64,000 bases of DNA. Source: Gordonia pseudamarae (GTDB lineage Bacteria > Actinomycetota > Actinomycetes > Mycobacteriales > Mycobacteriaceae). Within the stretch, counting starts at the first letter, position 1, and every line of letters starts with the position of its first letter. Below the pieces are notes generated by a model. That model was given only the letters and a program-made list of their open reading frames with translations. It ran no database searches and was not told where the DNA came from. Where the stretch lies: assembly GCF_025273675.1 (NCBI RefSeq), contig NZ_CP045809.1, positions 2,790,001 to 2,854,000 of the forward strand, read 5' to 3'. This document shows positions 18,170-25,256 of the stretch, piece by piece. The position numbers were made by a program, and so were the translations under genes.

Positions 18170-19078
18170 TCACGACCGGCGATATGCACTGGGCGGAACG
18201 CCGGTCCATCGGGTGAACGATCTGCTGAACGCCGCCGAACTGGTGTATCCGAGGCGGGTCGCGGTCTCGGTGACAGTCAGATCGAGAACATCGAGCATAT
18301 CGATCGCCAACGCGCAGCGTGTCTCCTCTTGCAGGGTGCGGAAGGTGATTCCCTCTTCGGCAAGTCGGCGGCGCATGGTGCGCCCGTCCATGTTCAGTCT
18401 GGCCGCGATCTCGCCGGCGGTGGTCGCGGCGCGGATCTCCTGCAGAAGAATCGCACGGACCCTGGTGGCGAGCTGCCCGCGGTTGAGCCGATTCTGTACG
18501 AGGTCCAGACAATGCTGTTCGCACAGGGCCGCGGTCGCCGGATCGGGCATCGCCATCGGTTCGGCAAGCAGGTCGAGCGGAAACGTGAGTTCGGTGGCCG
18601 GGCGGTCTGCGGTGAACCGGAAATGCCGCATCGGATTGTGCGCGAGATCGGCAAGCATCGCCGTCATTCCGTCGGTCATCTTCGCCGCACGGTCGCCGGG
18701 GAGCGCCAGTTCCAAGCGTGAGTCTCCGAGTCGGTCGAGCAGTTGCGGACTCATACACCGCAACACGATGACGCCAAAGACGATGACGATATCGCGTTCG
18801 AGCAGGAAGTCTCGCACGTCGGGAGGAAGGTGCTTGTGCCGGAACGTTATCCGCGCTGATGACTGGGTGAATCCGGCGGTGATATCGATGAATCGATTGC
18901 CGATCTGCAAAGTTCGTAGTGCGACGTGAAGTGCCTCACCGGCGGTCGGGCTGCTGAGCATCGCGAAACCCAGCAGGCCCCAGTTCGCCAGCGTGAACCG
19001 CTCCGCAGCAGGCACCGACGAGTCCACCGATGTGTCAGATGCGAAGCCGCGGACACCCGTGACGTGACCGCCCGTCAC
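18170..19078 (-). CDS. AraC-family regulator lacking the usual N-terminus
   Basis: The C-terminal AraC helix-turn-helix pair is intact (TAGEIAARLNMDGRTMRRRL, then VTETATRLGYTSSAAFSRSF). The Arabinose_bd-type sensor starts abruptly at FTLANWGLLGFAMLSSPT, which in relatives lies about 80 residues in. No frame upstream supplies the missing part. GTG 19078 is the last plausible start (302 residues versus about 330-345). The break is close to, but not at, the attL of the integrated element (19366), so loss may predate or accompany that insertion. It could be a decayed gene. Confidence 0.65.
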   Translation of the reverse strand: MTGGHVTGVRGFASDTSVDSSVPAAERFTLANWGLLGFAMLSSPTAGEALHVALRTLQIGNRFIDITAGFTQSSARITFRHKHLPPDVRDFLLERDIVIVFGVIVLRCMSPQLLDRLGDSRLELALPGDRAAKMTDGMTAMLADLAHNPMRHFRFTADRPATELTFPLDLLAEPMAMPDPATAALCEQHCLDLVQNRLNRGQLATRVRAILLQEIRAATTAGEIAARLNMDGRTMRRRLAEEGITFRTLQEETRCALAIDMLDVLDLTVTETATRLGYTSSAAFSRSFTRWTGVPPSAYRRS

Positions 19079-19340
19079 CGGGGACACCGGAAGCGTCGTG
19101 GCAGATGTCGACCTGACATGACTTTTGAACCTGAGCGCACACCCAGACAGACAAGCGGCGCTCCGTAGGGTATCGGCGTGGAGTTCGACCCCCGCACGCT
19201 CACGGCCGCGTGGCACTACCCGACCCCCGGCCGATCCCGGCCGACGTCGGTGCCGAGTCGTTCGCAGAAGCCGCCGAGAACGCGAAACGGTCCGGTGCCC
19301 CAAGTGGAGAACCGGACCGCGATTGCGCGATACCCCTGAT

Positions 19341-19358
19341 CCAGCACATAAGTGCTGG
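19341..19358. terminator. Hairpin downstream of the original tRNA-Pro 3' end
   Basis: CCAGCAC-ATAA-GTGCTGG is a perfect 7-bp stem, 7 nt left of attL. Before integration it lay just past the tRNA-Pro gene on the reverse strand, so it could be the old tRNA terminator. No T-tract is seen. Confidence 0.45.
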
Positions 19359-19365
19359 TCACGAC

Positions 19366-19408
19366 GTCGGGCTGACAGGATTTGAACCTGCGACCACTTG
19401 ACCCCCAG
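19366..19408. repeat. attL: 43-bp copy of the tRNA-Pro 3' end
   Basis: Identical over 43 bp to 26741-26783; the flanks diverge immediately on both sides. It holds the T-arm, acceptor and anticodon-loop part of the displaced host tRNA gene. Confidence 0.92.
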
Positions 19409-19472
19409 GGAGCCGGATTGCCTGTTACACAGTCCATCTCGTCTCATGTACTCCAGGTCAGAGCCGGTTAGC

Positions 19473-19522
19473 CGTCCCGCTCGTGTTGGCCCGTCCCGCT
19501 CGTGCGTAGCCCTCTTGGCAAG
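19473..19522. repeat. Left-arm repeats next to attL
   Basis: CGTCCCGCTCGTG occurs at 19473-19485 and 19492-19504. CTTGGCAAG at 19514-19522 matches TTGGCAA motifs in the right arm (26650 and 26661). Shared motifs on both arms suggest integrase arm-type binding sites. Confidence 0.45.
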
Positions 19523-19549
19523 CTCTCGGCACGCTGGCCCACAAACGAA

Positions 19550-19582
19550 CCGACCCCGTCGAGATCGCCTCGACGGGGTCGG
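19550..19582 (-). terminator. Strong hairpin ending the leftward element operon
   Basis: A perfect 14-bp stem (CCGACCCCGTCGAG / CTCGACGGGGTCGG) with a 5-nt loop lies 15 nt past the M41 gene stop. On the reverse strand it is followed by GTTCGTTTGT. Likely intrinsic terminator. Confidence 0.75.
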
Positions 19583-19596
19583 TGTGGGTTCGTGGC

Positions 19597-20145
19597 TCAG
19601 CTCTGGTGCAGCCGCCACAGCTCGCCGCCGCCGGGCACGATCGGCCGGGCGGCGGGCCAGGTACCCGCGCGGATCGCCGAGAGCTGCATGGTGCTCTCGT
19701 CGTCGTACTCGCTCAGCTTGAGCGCAGCGTCGACCTGCTCGCCGCTGACCTCGCCAAAGCCGTAGAGGGTTGCGGCAAGCTCGGCGATCGGCGACCACGT
19801 CGTCTCGATCAGGCGACGGGTGCGGTCGAGCGTGCCAGGGTCGCCGCTCGCGACCAGCGCGCGGCGGTCGTCGCGATGAACGCCGAGGCGGTCGGTCACG
19901 GCGTAGGCGCTGAACCTCGGGCCGTGCTCGAACCGCAGCTCGGCGACCGTACCGGCGAGATCGACAACGTCGGGCGTCCCGAGGGGCGCGCGGCTGAACT
20001 CGCAGCGTCCGGCGTGGCCGTGCTCGTCGGGCTCATGAATCACGGCGCGCCGCACGGTCAAGCCCATCACCCGGCCGACGACGGCGTGAGCACTCTCGTG
20101 GATCGCGACCGCAAGCTGTGCTCGGTCAACAGTGTGTTTGGTCAT
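19597..20145 (-). CDS. Stand-alone M41 (FtsH protease-domain-like) metallopeptidase
   Basis: A 182-residue protein with the zinc motif HESAHAVVG near residue 15, followed by segments that track the FtsH protease domain: LAGTVAELRFEHG (compare AGRAAEELVFG), DPGTLDRTRRLIETTW (compare the Asp-ligand DLERAT helix) and a C-terminal EVSGEQVDAAL (compare LTGEEV). The AAA+ module of FtsH is absent. Start ATG 20145 overlaps the zinc-ribbon gene stop (ATGA). As the last gene of the satellite-like operon it may cut a host or helper-phage protein, in effector or immunity style; this is inference. Distinct from ImmA (HEIGH) peptidases. Confidence 0.7.
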   Translation of the reverse strand: MTKHTVDRAQLAVAIHESAHAVVGRVMGLTVRRAVIHEPDEHGHAGRCEFSRAPLGTPDVVDLAGTVAELRFEHGPRFSAYAVTDRLGVHRDDRRALVASGDPGTLDRTRRLIETTWSPIAELAATLYGFGEVSGEQVDAALKLSEYDDESTMQLSAIRAGTWPAARPIVPGGGELWRLHQS

Positions 20146-20318
20146 CGCCTGTGTCCTTCGAGGTAGTGAGTGGCCTTGCGCTGCTGGCGGGTCGGCGGCC
20201 GGTCGAGGCCGATCCGTGCCGACATGCACTTATCGCAGGTGAAGCCATGAACGGTGCCGCGATAGCGGATCGTCGGCGTCCCACAGCCAGAGCAGGCGCG
20301 TAGGTACTCGGCGCTCAC
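20142..20318 (-). CDS. Small zinc-ribbon protein, 58 aa
   Basis: GTG 20318 overlaps the preceding stop as GTGA. The protein has CSGC and, 15 residues on, CDKC, i.e. a C-x2-C-x15-C-x2-C ribbon, followed by a basic tail (PPTRQQRKATHYLEGHRR). It probably binds nucleic acid or a protein partner. Tight coupling on both sides places it in the element's leftward operon between the unknown 247-aa protein and the M41 peptidase. No more specific function can be given. Confidence 0.65.
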   Translation of the reverse strand: MSAEYLRACSGCGTPTIRYRGTVHGFTCDKCMSARIGLDRPPTRQQRKATHYLEGHRR

Positions 20319-21058
20319 AGCTTGACCCCGAGCGCCCGCAGTTCGTCGGCGGCCGACATACCCGACGGCGTAGCCGGTCGGGTCGTTTCGATCGGTCGCT
20401 CGATCTTGCGCAAGATCGCCGCCGCCTCGCGATCGACGCCGCGCAGTGCCTCGACCAGGCGCTCGCTGGCCGACAAGCGGCCTCGGGTGTAGCCAGGTCG
20501 CACCGCCCGGCCGAGCAGCGCCCCGAGATCGTCGGTCACGGTCTCGGCGTAGGCGGTGAGCTGCGCGGACCACGTACCGCTCACTACGTCGGTCGCCGTG
20601 ATCTCGGGCGCAGCCGGACGCTGCACCTGCTCAGCGAGGATCGTCATTGCTCGCTGGCGATCCTCTACTCGCTCGATATGCCGCGTGCGGCGCGCGGCGT
20701 CGACCTCGGCCACCATCTGCGTCGCGACCCACACGGTCGCCTCGACCTCGGCGACCAGGCGGTCGACCGCGAGACGGAACGTGGCCGGGGCGGGCGCGGC
20801 AACGATCTGCTCGGCCAGCGGGGCGGTGATCTCGCGCACCTCGTCGGCGAGCGAGAACTCGCCGCCGTACTCGACGGTGACGTGTCGCCGCCGCCGTTCG
20901 CGCTGTTCGTCCTGGTTCATGTGCTGCCCTTTCGGTCGGTTCGGCGTGGGCGGTTTCGGCGGGGTCAGCCGACCGGGTCGAGCAGGGCTCGGCGGCGTGA
21001 TTCGGTCGGGTCGCGGGGTCGTCGGCGCTGTCGAACCGCCTCGGCGAAGTGTGAGCAT
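20315..21058 (-). CDS. Element protein of unknown function, 247 aa
   Basis: A near-perfect Shine-Dalgarno (TAGGAGGAATC before the ATG at 21058) decides the start; the inner ATG at 20920 (MNQDEQRERRRRHV) is a weaker alternative. Residues 1-46 are Pro/Arg/Thr-rich and probably disordered; the rest is helical and charged (FRLAVDRLVAEVEATVWVA). I recognise no domain. Position directly downstream of the TerS-like gene would suit a packaging or capsid-size factor, but nothing in the sequence shows that. Confidence 0.65.
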   Translation of the reverse strand: MLTLRRGGSTAPTTPRPDRITPPSPARPGRLTPPKPPTPNRPKGQHMNQDEQRERRRRHVTVEYGGEFSLADEVREITAPLAEQIVAAPAPATFRLAVDRLVAEVEATVWVATQMVAEVDAARRTRHIERVEDRQRAMTILAEQVQRPAAPEITATDVVSGTWSAQLTAYAETVTDDLGALLGRAVRPGYTRGRLSASERLVEALRGVDREAAAILRKIERPIETTRPATPSGMSAADELRALGVKL

Positions 21059-21089
21059 GATTCCTCCTAATTCGTTGTTGTCCAGTGCC

Positions 21090-21863
21090 TTACGGCTGGT
21101 TATGCACGACGGTGACGGGTCGCGAACCGCCGAGGCGCTGGCTGAAACCGCCGAGAGCAACCGGCGGCCCGTACCGCTCGGGAGCGCGACGCGCGAGATC
21201 AGGACGACCAGCGGGCGGAATGACCGGCGCGGGTTCGGGCTCGGGCTCGACAACGCCGTCGGTGTCGGTGTTCTGTTGCGACACAACGGGTTCGGTGGGT
21301 CCATCGACGTCGGCCCACGGCTCGGGCTCATCGTCGTTCCCGGCGCTGTGCGCCACGCTCGCGGGCAAAACCGTCTCGCCGGTCCCGTTTCCCTCGGGCA
21401 CCGCCGAACGGGCGGCACCGGGCAGCGTGCCCGCCAACGCCGCCGCCATATCGGGGCGCAGCGCCGCAATGAGGCCGACCGCCGCCTCGGCGAACTCGGC
21501 GTCGGTGACGGTCGAGCCGACCTCGACACGATCGGGCGCGTTGAGGCCGAACAGGCGGCACCGGCGGTCGATCACGCCGAGCACGACCTTGGTCGAGTCG
21601 ACGTCACCGGCGAGCGCCGCGTTCCAGTGCGCCGCCTGTAGCGCGTCGAGGCGCTGCCCTTCCAGTTCGCGCAGCTCGCCGACGGCCTCGACCTCGACCC
21701 GGCCGAGTAGGCGGGTCGCGGCCTTCCGTGCGCCGGACTCATCGCGATAGCCGAGCTGGTCGGCGATCTCGCGCCACGACAAGCCAGTTCGTCGCAGCGT
21801 CACAGCCTCGACGGCCTTGGTGCGTTCCTCGGCGTCGGGGCGCTGTTGCGTGGGGTCAGACAT
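21090..21863 (-). CDS. TerS-like small terminase / HTH protein
   Basis: The 257-residue protein starts at ATG 21863 after GGAAGGA. Its first 110 residues follow the pattern of actinophage small terminases: an HTH (LRRTGLSWREIADQLGY), a helical stretch with LEGQRLDALQAAHWNAALAGD, and the RR-x-RL-x-GLNAP turn (VIDRRCRLFGLNAPDR). The C-terminal half is acidic and low in complexity (EPEPEPAPVIPPAG). TerS recognises pac or cos DNA and works with TerL, which is absent here. A TerS without TerL is a hallmark of phage satellites that redirect a helper's packaging motor. A plain HTH regulator is the alternative. Confidence 0.62.
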   Translation of the reverse strand: MSDPTQQRPDAEERTKAVEAVTLRRTGLSWREIADQLGYRDESGARKAATRLLGRVEVEAVGELRELEGQRLDALQAAHWNAALAGDVDSTKVVLGVIDRRCRLFGLNAPDRVEVGSTVTDAEFAEAAVGLIAALRPDMAAALAGTLPGAARSAVPEGNGTGETVLPASVAHSAGNDDEPEPWADVDGPTEPVVSQQNTDTDGVVEPEPEPAPVIPPAGRPDLARRAPERYGPPVALGGFSQRLGGSRPVTVVHNQP

Positions 21864-22071
21864 TGGTGGTTCCTTCCATCGGGGGTAGTTCGGACGGGCC
21901 AGAGCGGACAGCCGAGCGGGCGAGGTCGAGGCGACCGGCGGCGACGTAGCCGACGATGGTCGCAAGGCGTGCAGTGAGTGCGTCGTGGTCAAGGTCGCCC
22001 GGTTGGGCGAGCACCGCCGCTCCGAACTCGCGACCGAGGTCGAACACCTCGTCGGTCGTCGGCGCGCTCAT
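21856..22071 (-). CDS. Small element protein, 71 aa
   Basis: Starts at ATG 22071 (overlapping the previous stop, ATGA) and runs 8 nt into the TerS-like gene. It is helical and acidic (TDEVFDLGREFGAAVLAQ) with no known motif. The double overlap shows it is translated as part of the leftward operon. Confidence 0.6.
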   Translation of the reverse strand: MSAPTTDEVFDLGREFGAAVLAQPGDLDHDALTARLATIVGYVAAGRLDLARSAVRSGPSELPPMEGTTNV

Positions 22072-22340
22072 CGGGTCGTCGCCTCGGCGAGCACGGCCAG
22101 CGATCGGGCGATCGACTCCAGAGCGTCAGCGGTTCGCTCGCAGCTCTCAGCGGTCGACACCGCTGCCAACGTCGAGGCGATCTCGGCGGCATCTCGGTAG
22201 CCGTCGACAACGTCGGCCGCGTCGCGTGCTCGGTCGAGCGACGCTCTCGGCGGTAGCGGCTCGCCGTCGACGGTGAGACCAAGCTCGGCCGCAGCTTCTC
22301 GCCGCCGCCGCTCTCGGCCTTGCTCGTGCAGGTCGTTCAT
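22068..22340 (-). CDS. Small helical element protein, 90 aa
   Basis: Starts at ATG 22340 (MNDLHEQGRERRRREAAAEL). It is charged at the N-terminus and then alanine-rich and helical (AAEIASTLAAVSTAESC); a coiled coil is possible. No family recognised. Coupled to the next gene by ATGA. Confidence 0.6.
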   Translation of the reverse strand: MNDLHEQGRERRRREAAAELGLTVDGEPLPPRASLDRARDAADVVDGYRDAAEIASTLAAVSTAESCERTADALESIARSLAVLAEATTR

Positions 22341-22482
22341 TTCGGTTTGCTCCCTCGGGTATGGCGGGCTGTGTGTCGGGTGAGTCGTCGGGGTCAGGTC
22401 ATGGGTTCGCAGCTCTCTAATCGGTAGTGATTGGTGGACGTCTGGCAGGGGTGCGCGCCGGGGTGGCCGGGTGCGCGGCCCC

Positions 22483-22719
22483 CTAGGGGGGCCGTACACC
22501 CCGCGCACCCCTCGCACGCAGCGCCGCGCACCGCCGCTCACTGACCAGGGGAAATAGGCTGTGAACAGGGCAAACAGGTGCGCGGCCTTCCGATCCGCGC
22601 ACGCCCGCGCACTCCGCGCAGACCAACACCGACACGGGAGGTGTTGTTTCGTTTGCGCAGGTCAGAGGGTGCGCGGGGTGCGCGGGCGGGTTCTCGCGTT
22701 CGAGCCGTCGATAAGACAC
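22483..22719 (-). CDS. Possible small zinc-finger protein, 78 aa
   Basis: GTG 22719 lies 3 nt after the ATPase stop, with GAGGGGG about 10 nt upstream. The protein contains CAEC and CPVH separated by 12 residues, a possible treble-clef or zinc-finger site. The C-terminal part is Arg-rich and less convincing, and 142 bp of unassigned sequence follows before the 90-aa gene. Confidence 0.4.
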   Translation of the reverse strand: MSYRRLERENPPAHPAHPLTCANETTPPVSVLVCAECAGVRGSEGRAPVCPVHSLFPLVSERRCAALRARGARGVRPP

Positions 22720-22722
22720 CGC

Positions 22723-23883
22723 TCATGCCCCCTCGATCGAGGGCAGCTCGAACGGGTCGAGCGGCGTGATTGCGTGCCACTCCGGCGCGGCGGGAGTGCC
22801 TTTGTTCGTGACCCGGTTTGTCAGCGCGAGGCGGTCGACGGCGGTGCGGATTCGATCGCGCGAAAGCTTCCCGCGCGCCTCGATGGGCAACGTCGACAGA
22901 CCACGCACCGATAGCCCGGGGTGAGCCTCGATGAGCGACCACGTCGCGTTGTCGTCGGCGCGGTGCCCGGCGGCAACGCGCTCGACCCGTGGGTTACCGC
23001 CGATGGTCAGGCGGTGGTCGTCACCGAGTGTCAGAACACCGGGTTCGATCTCGACGTCGCGACCGAACGCCCGCAGCACGCGCGGCGTATCCGAGGCAGG
23101 CGGGCCGTCGAGTTCGATATTCACGATCGCGTCGGGAAAGCCCTCGATCGAGCTGTGTCCGCGTGCGCCACGCTCGGTGTCTTTGCCAAGGTGGTGCACC
23201 AACACCAGCGCCGCCGCGTCAGCCTCGGTTGCCAGGGCGCGCAGCCCTGCCAGTATCTCGACCACCTCGTCGCTGTTCTCGCTCACGCCGAGCGCGCCGA
23301 ACAGGGTGTAGAGGCAATCGACCACCATCAGCGAGCCCGGTTCGATCTCGTCGCACCAGCGGGCGCGTACGGCGTCGCTGCGCACGTCGAGGGCGCGTTC
23401 ACGGCCGCGCAGCGGGCGCAGGTCGAGGCGGTCGAGGTTGACCACGCCGCGTTGCCGGTAGTGGGTGTGCAAGGTGGCCGTGGGCATTTCGGTGTCGAAT
23501 AGGACGACGCCGCAGCCCTCAGGCAGCGTCACCGGGTACTTGCCGAGGAACGGCAGGCCATCGAGGGCAGCGTGCACCAGTTCCTCGACCACGGTTGTCT
23601 TTCCGGCCTTCCGCTCGGCAAACACCCCGAGAGCTGCGCCGCGCGCGAGCAGGTCGGCCACGACCCACCGCGTAGATTCCGGTTCGTACTCGGCGAGGTT
23701 GACCCGGCCGACGATCTGGACGTCGGCAGCGCTGCGCTCGACCGCGAGCTTTCGCGCAACCTCGGCCACCTGATTGCGCACGTCGGCGGCGATTCCGGCG
23801 GCCTGGAGCTGGAGCGCACGTAGCGCGTCGGTGTCGAGTGGCGTCAGTGCGGCGAGCTGTGAGTCGGTCGCACCGGCGGTCAC
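22723..23883 (-). CDS. RepA-like AAA/RecA-fold ATPase (element replication)
   Basis: Walker A is FAERKAGKTTVVEEL, Walker B is SLMVVDCLYTLFG, and the downstream signature LVHHLGKDTERGARGHSSI is typical of RepA/AAA_25 hexameric replicative helicases in plasmids and phages. A C-terminal winged-helix-like region follows (GLSVRGLSTLPIEARGKLSRD). The only start below the frame change is GTG 23883, overlapping the upstream ORF stop as GTGA (386 aa). However, coding-type codon use continues upstream in this frame to 23943, where it jumps to the other ORF, so the two may be one gene split by a -1 shift. Confidence 0.75.
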   Translation of the reverse strand: MTAGATDSQLAALTPLDTDALRALQLQAAGIAADVRNQVAEVARKLAVERSAADVQIVGRVNLAEYEPESTRWVVADLLARGAALGVFAERKAGKTTVVEELVHAALDGLPFLGKYPVTLPEGCGVVLFDTEMPTATLHTHYRQRGVVNLDRLDLRPLRGRERALDVRSDAVRARWCDEIEPGSLMVVDCLYTLFGALGVSENSDEVVEILAGLRALATEADAAALVLVHHLGKDTERGARGHSSIEGFPDAIVNIELDGPPASDTPRVLRAFGRDVEIEPGVLTLGDDHRLTIGGNPRVERVAAGHRADDNATWSLIEAHPGLSVRGLSTLPIEARGKLSRDRIRTAVDRLALTNRVTNKGTPAAPEWHAITPLDPFELPSIEGA

Positions 23884-24218
23884 CGCCTTGTCGCCCGCGA
23901 CGAACAGGGTCGGCGGTTTGCTCCCGGTCCCGAACGCGTTGTCGCGCGCTCGACCTTGTCGGCGAGCTTGCGTGCCCACAGGTGCGCCGACGTCGGCAGA
24001 TCGGCGACCGCGAACCGGCAACCGGCCCACCGCTTGAGGCGTGCCTCGGTCGCCGCTTCACGCTCGGCGGTTGCGCGTGCGGTCGGCGGATCGGCCGGGA
24101 ACGGACTCTCGTGATCGCCCGTGAGCGCGGTAGAATCGACGTCGACCCCGCCCTCGGGTTCGTCGCGGCCGCCCTTAGTCCACTTCGGGCGGCCGCTTTC
24201 ATTGGTACTCAAAGTCAT
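23880..24218 (-). CDS. N-terminal replication ORF, likely fused by frameshift to the ATPase
   Basis: Starts at ATG 24218 behind GAGGGA. Residues 1-92 have normal high-GC3 codons and end in WARKLADKVERA. From 23943 this frame becomes coding-poor (TTRSGPGANRRP) until its TGA at 23880, while the -1 frame becomes coding-rich (DNAFGTGSKPPTLFVAGDK) and leads straight into the ATPase. One missing base in the GCGCGCG run at 23941-23950, a translational shift, or two genuinely separate coupled genes would all explain it. No domain can be named for this part alone. Confidence 0.6.
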   Translation of the reverse strand: MTLSTNESGRPKWTKGGRDEPEGGVDVDSTALTGDHESPFPADPPTARATAEREAATEARLKRWAGCRFAVADLPTSAHLWARKLADKVERATTRSGPGANRRPCSSRATRR

Positions 24219-24237
24219 TCCCTCGCTTGATAATTGG

Positions 24238-24285
24238 GATCGACGGGGCCAAGCGGCCCGAAGCCAGACCCCGGCCCCGTCGATC
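24238..24285 (-). terminator. Hairpin between HTH gene and ATPase operon
   Basis: A 13-bp perfect inverted repeat, GATCGACGGGGCC / GGCCCCGTCGATC, with a 22-nt loop lies between the HTH stop and the start of the 24218 ORF. It may attenuate transcription into the replication genes. Confidence 0.5.
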
Positions 24286-24309
24286 GCCCGCCGTGCGCTT
24301 GGTGGTCTG

Positions 24310-24540
24310 TTACGCCGTCGCAGGCTCGGCAACGTCGAGGTGCAGTTGCCCCCGAACCCACGCGGTCGGGATTCGCACGCGACCGCGAACTCGGATCGCG
24401 GGCCACTCGCCCGCCTTGACGGCCGCGTAGGCGGTCGACCGGCCCACACCGAACACAGCGGCGACGTCCTCGACGTCGGCCGTCGGGCTGCTGGCGATCC
24501 GGTCGAGAGCTGCGCTCGTGTCTGTCTGGTGCTTGGTCAT
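24310..24540 (-). CDS. AlpA/excisionase-like HTH protein
   Basis: A 76-residue MerR/HTH_17-type winged helix: VEDVAAVFGVGRSTAYAAVKAGEWPAIRVRGRVRIPTAW follows the excisionase-family pattern of helix, turn, helix and a wing with RVRGRVRIP. Such proteins act as recombination directionality factors or as AlpA-type master activators in phage islands. It is the first leftward gene, divergent from the integrase module across a 56-bp promoter region, the place where PICI regulators sit. Confidence 0.75.
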   Translation of the reverse strand: MTKHQTDTSAALDRIASSPTADVEDVAAVFGVGRSTAYAAVKAGEWPAIRVRGRVRIPTAWVRGQLHLDVAEPATA

Positions 24541-24596
24541 ACGTCCGTTGTACTCTGATTACGTACTGTCCAGAACACTCAGAGAACGGTCATTAA
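24541..24596. promoter_or_regulatory. Divergent promoter/operator region of the element
   Basis: The 56 bp separate the HTH and AT-hook genes. GTAC boxes at about 24550 and 24563 flank TCTGATTAC, and AGAAC occurs twice further right, as expected of operator half-sites. I cannot fix -35/-10 boxes with confidence. Confidence 0.4.
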
Positions 24597-25256
24597 ATGC
24601 CGCCCGATGAATTGGGGTCCGTACGGGGTGACGTCGTTTCCGTTGAGACACAGCCGGACTCGCCGCGCCCGTATCGCGTCACCCTCGCCGAGCACCGTTT
24701 CGCCTATGACGTCGCGTTGCTCGACGGCAGCGACCCGCCCGAACTCGCCGACCTACGCCTCGCAGCTATCGAGCCCGGCACGCCGGTCGAAACCCGCGAT
24801 CTCATGGCCGCGCCCGTCGACCGGCTCGCGAGGATCGCAGCCAAGCACGACCGGAGAGACGGCACGGCGCACGACCGCGCAGCCGCCGACCGTATGCGCG
24901 CAGCCCTCGCCGAGCGGTTCGGCCTCGACCCGGCCGACGTCGACCTCACCCTGTCGAGCCGCGAGGCACCCGACGCGCTGCTCGTGCCCGCACCGCCGAA
25001 GCGGCGGCGAGGTCGACCGCCGAAGTCAGCCGCGTTCTATGCCCGTGTCGCCGCCGCAGCTCGCGACGCGGGCACCGACCCCGAGCGGCGCAGTATCGCG
25101 CGCGGTGTCCAGGCACGCGCCGCGAGCTGGCCCGAGTGTGACGGCCCGCCGCCACTCTCGACTGTCGAACGCTGGCTCAAACAAGCTCGCAAGCTCGGCC
25201 TTTACGCCGGGCCACGCGCGACCACCGACACCACAACCAAGGAGACCGAACGATGA
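24597..25256 (+). CDS. AT-hook/HTH protein coupled to the integrase
   Basis: The 219-residue protein ends in TGA overlapping the integrase ATG (ATGA). Residues around 135-143 read KRRRGRPPK, a textbook AT-hook (RGRP core flanked by basic residues). A C-terminal helical pair (LSTVERWLKQARKLGLYAG) looks like an HTH. No family is recognised for the N-terminal half. A DNA-binding role in recombination or regulation is inferred from motif and coupling. Confidence 0.65.
   Translation: MPPDELGSVRGDVVSVETQPDSPRPYRVTLAEHRFAYDVALLDGSDPPELADLRLAAIEPGTPVETRDLMAAPVDRLARIAAKHDRRDGTAHDRAAADRMRAALAERFGLDPADVDLTLSSREAPDALLVPAPPKRRRGRPPKSAAFYARVAAAARDAGTDPERRSIARGVQARAASWPECDGPPPLSTVERWLKQARKLGLYAGPRATTDTTTKETER

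Noticed and set aside
19178..19401. Two short forward ORFs (53 and about 64 codons) left of and across attL
   Set aside because: Both frames look partly coding and neither has a ribosome-binding site; one runs through the tRNA-derived repeat. At best a gene remnant.
23941..23950. Classic programmed -1 frameshift site
   Set aside because: GCGCGCG is not an X-XXY-YYZ slippery heptamer and no clear downstream pseudoknot was found, so mutation or separate genes are as likely.
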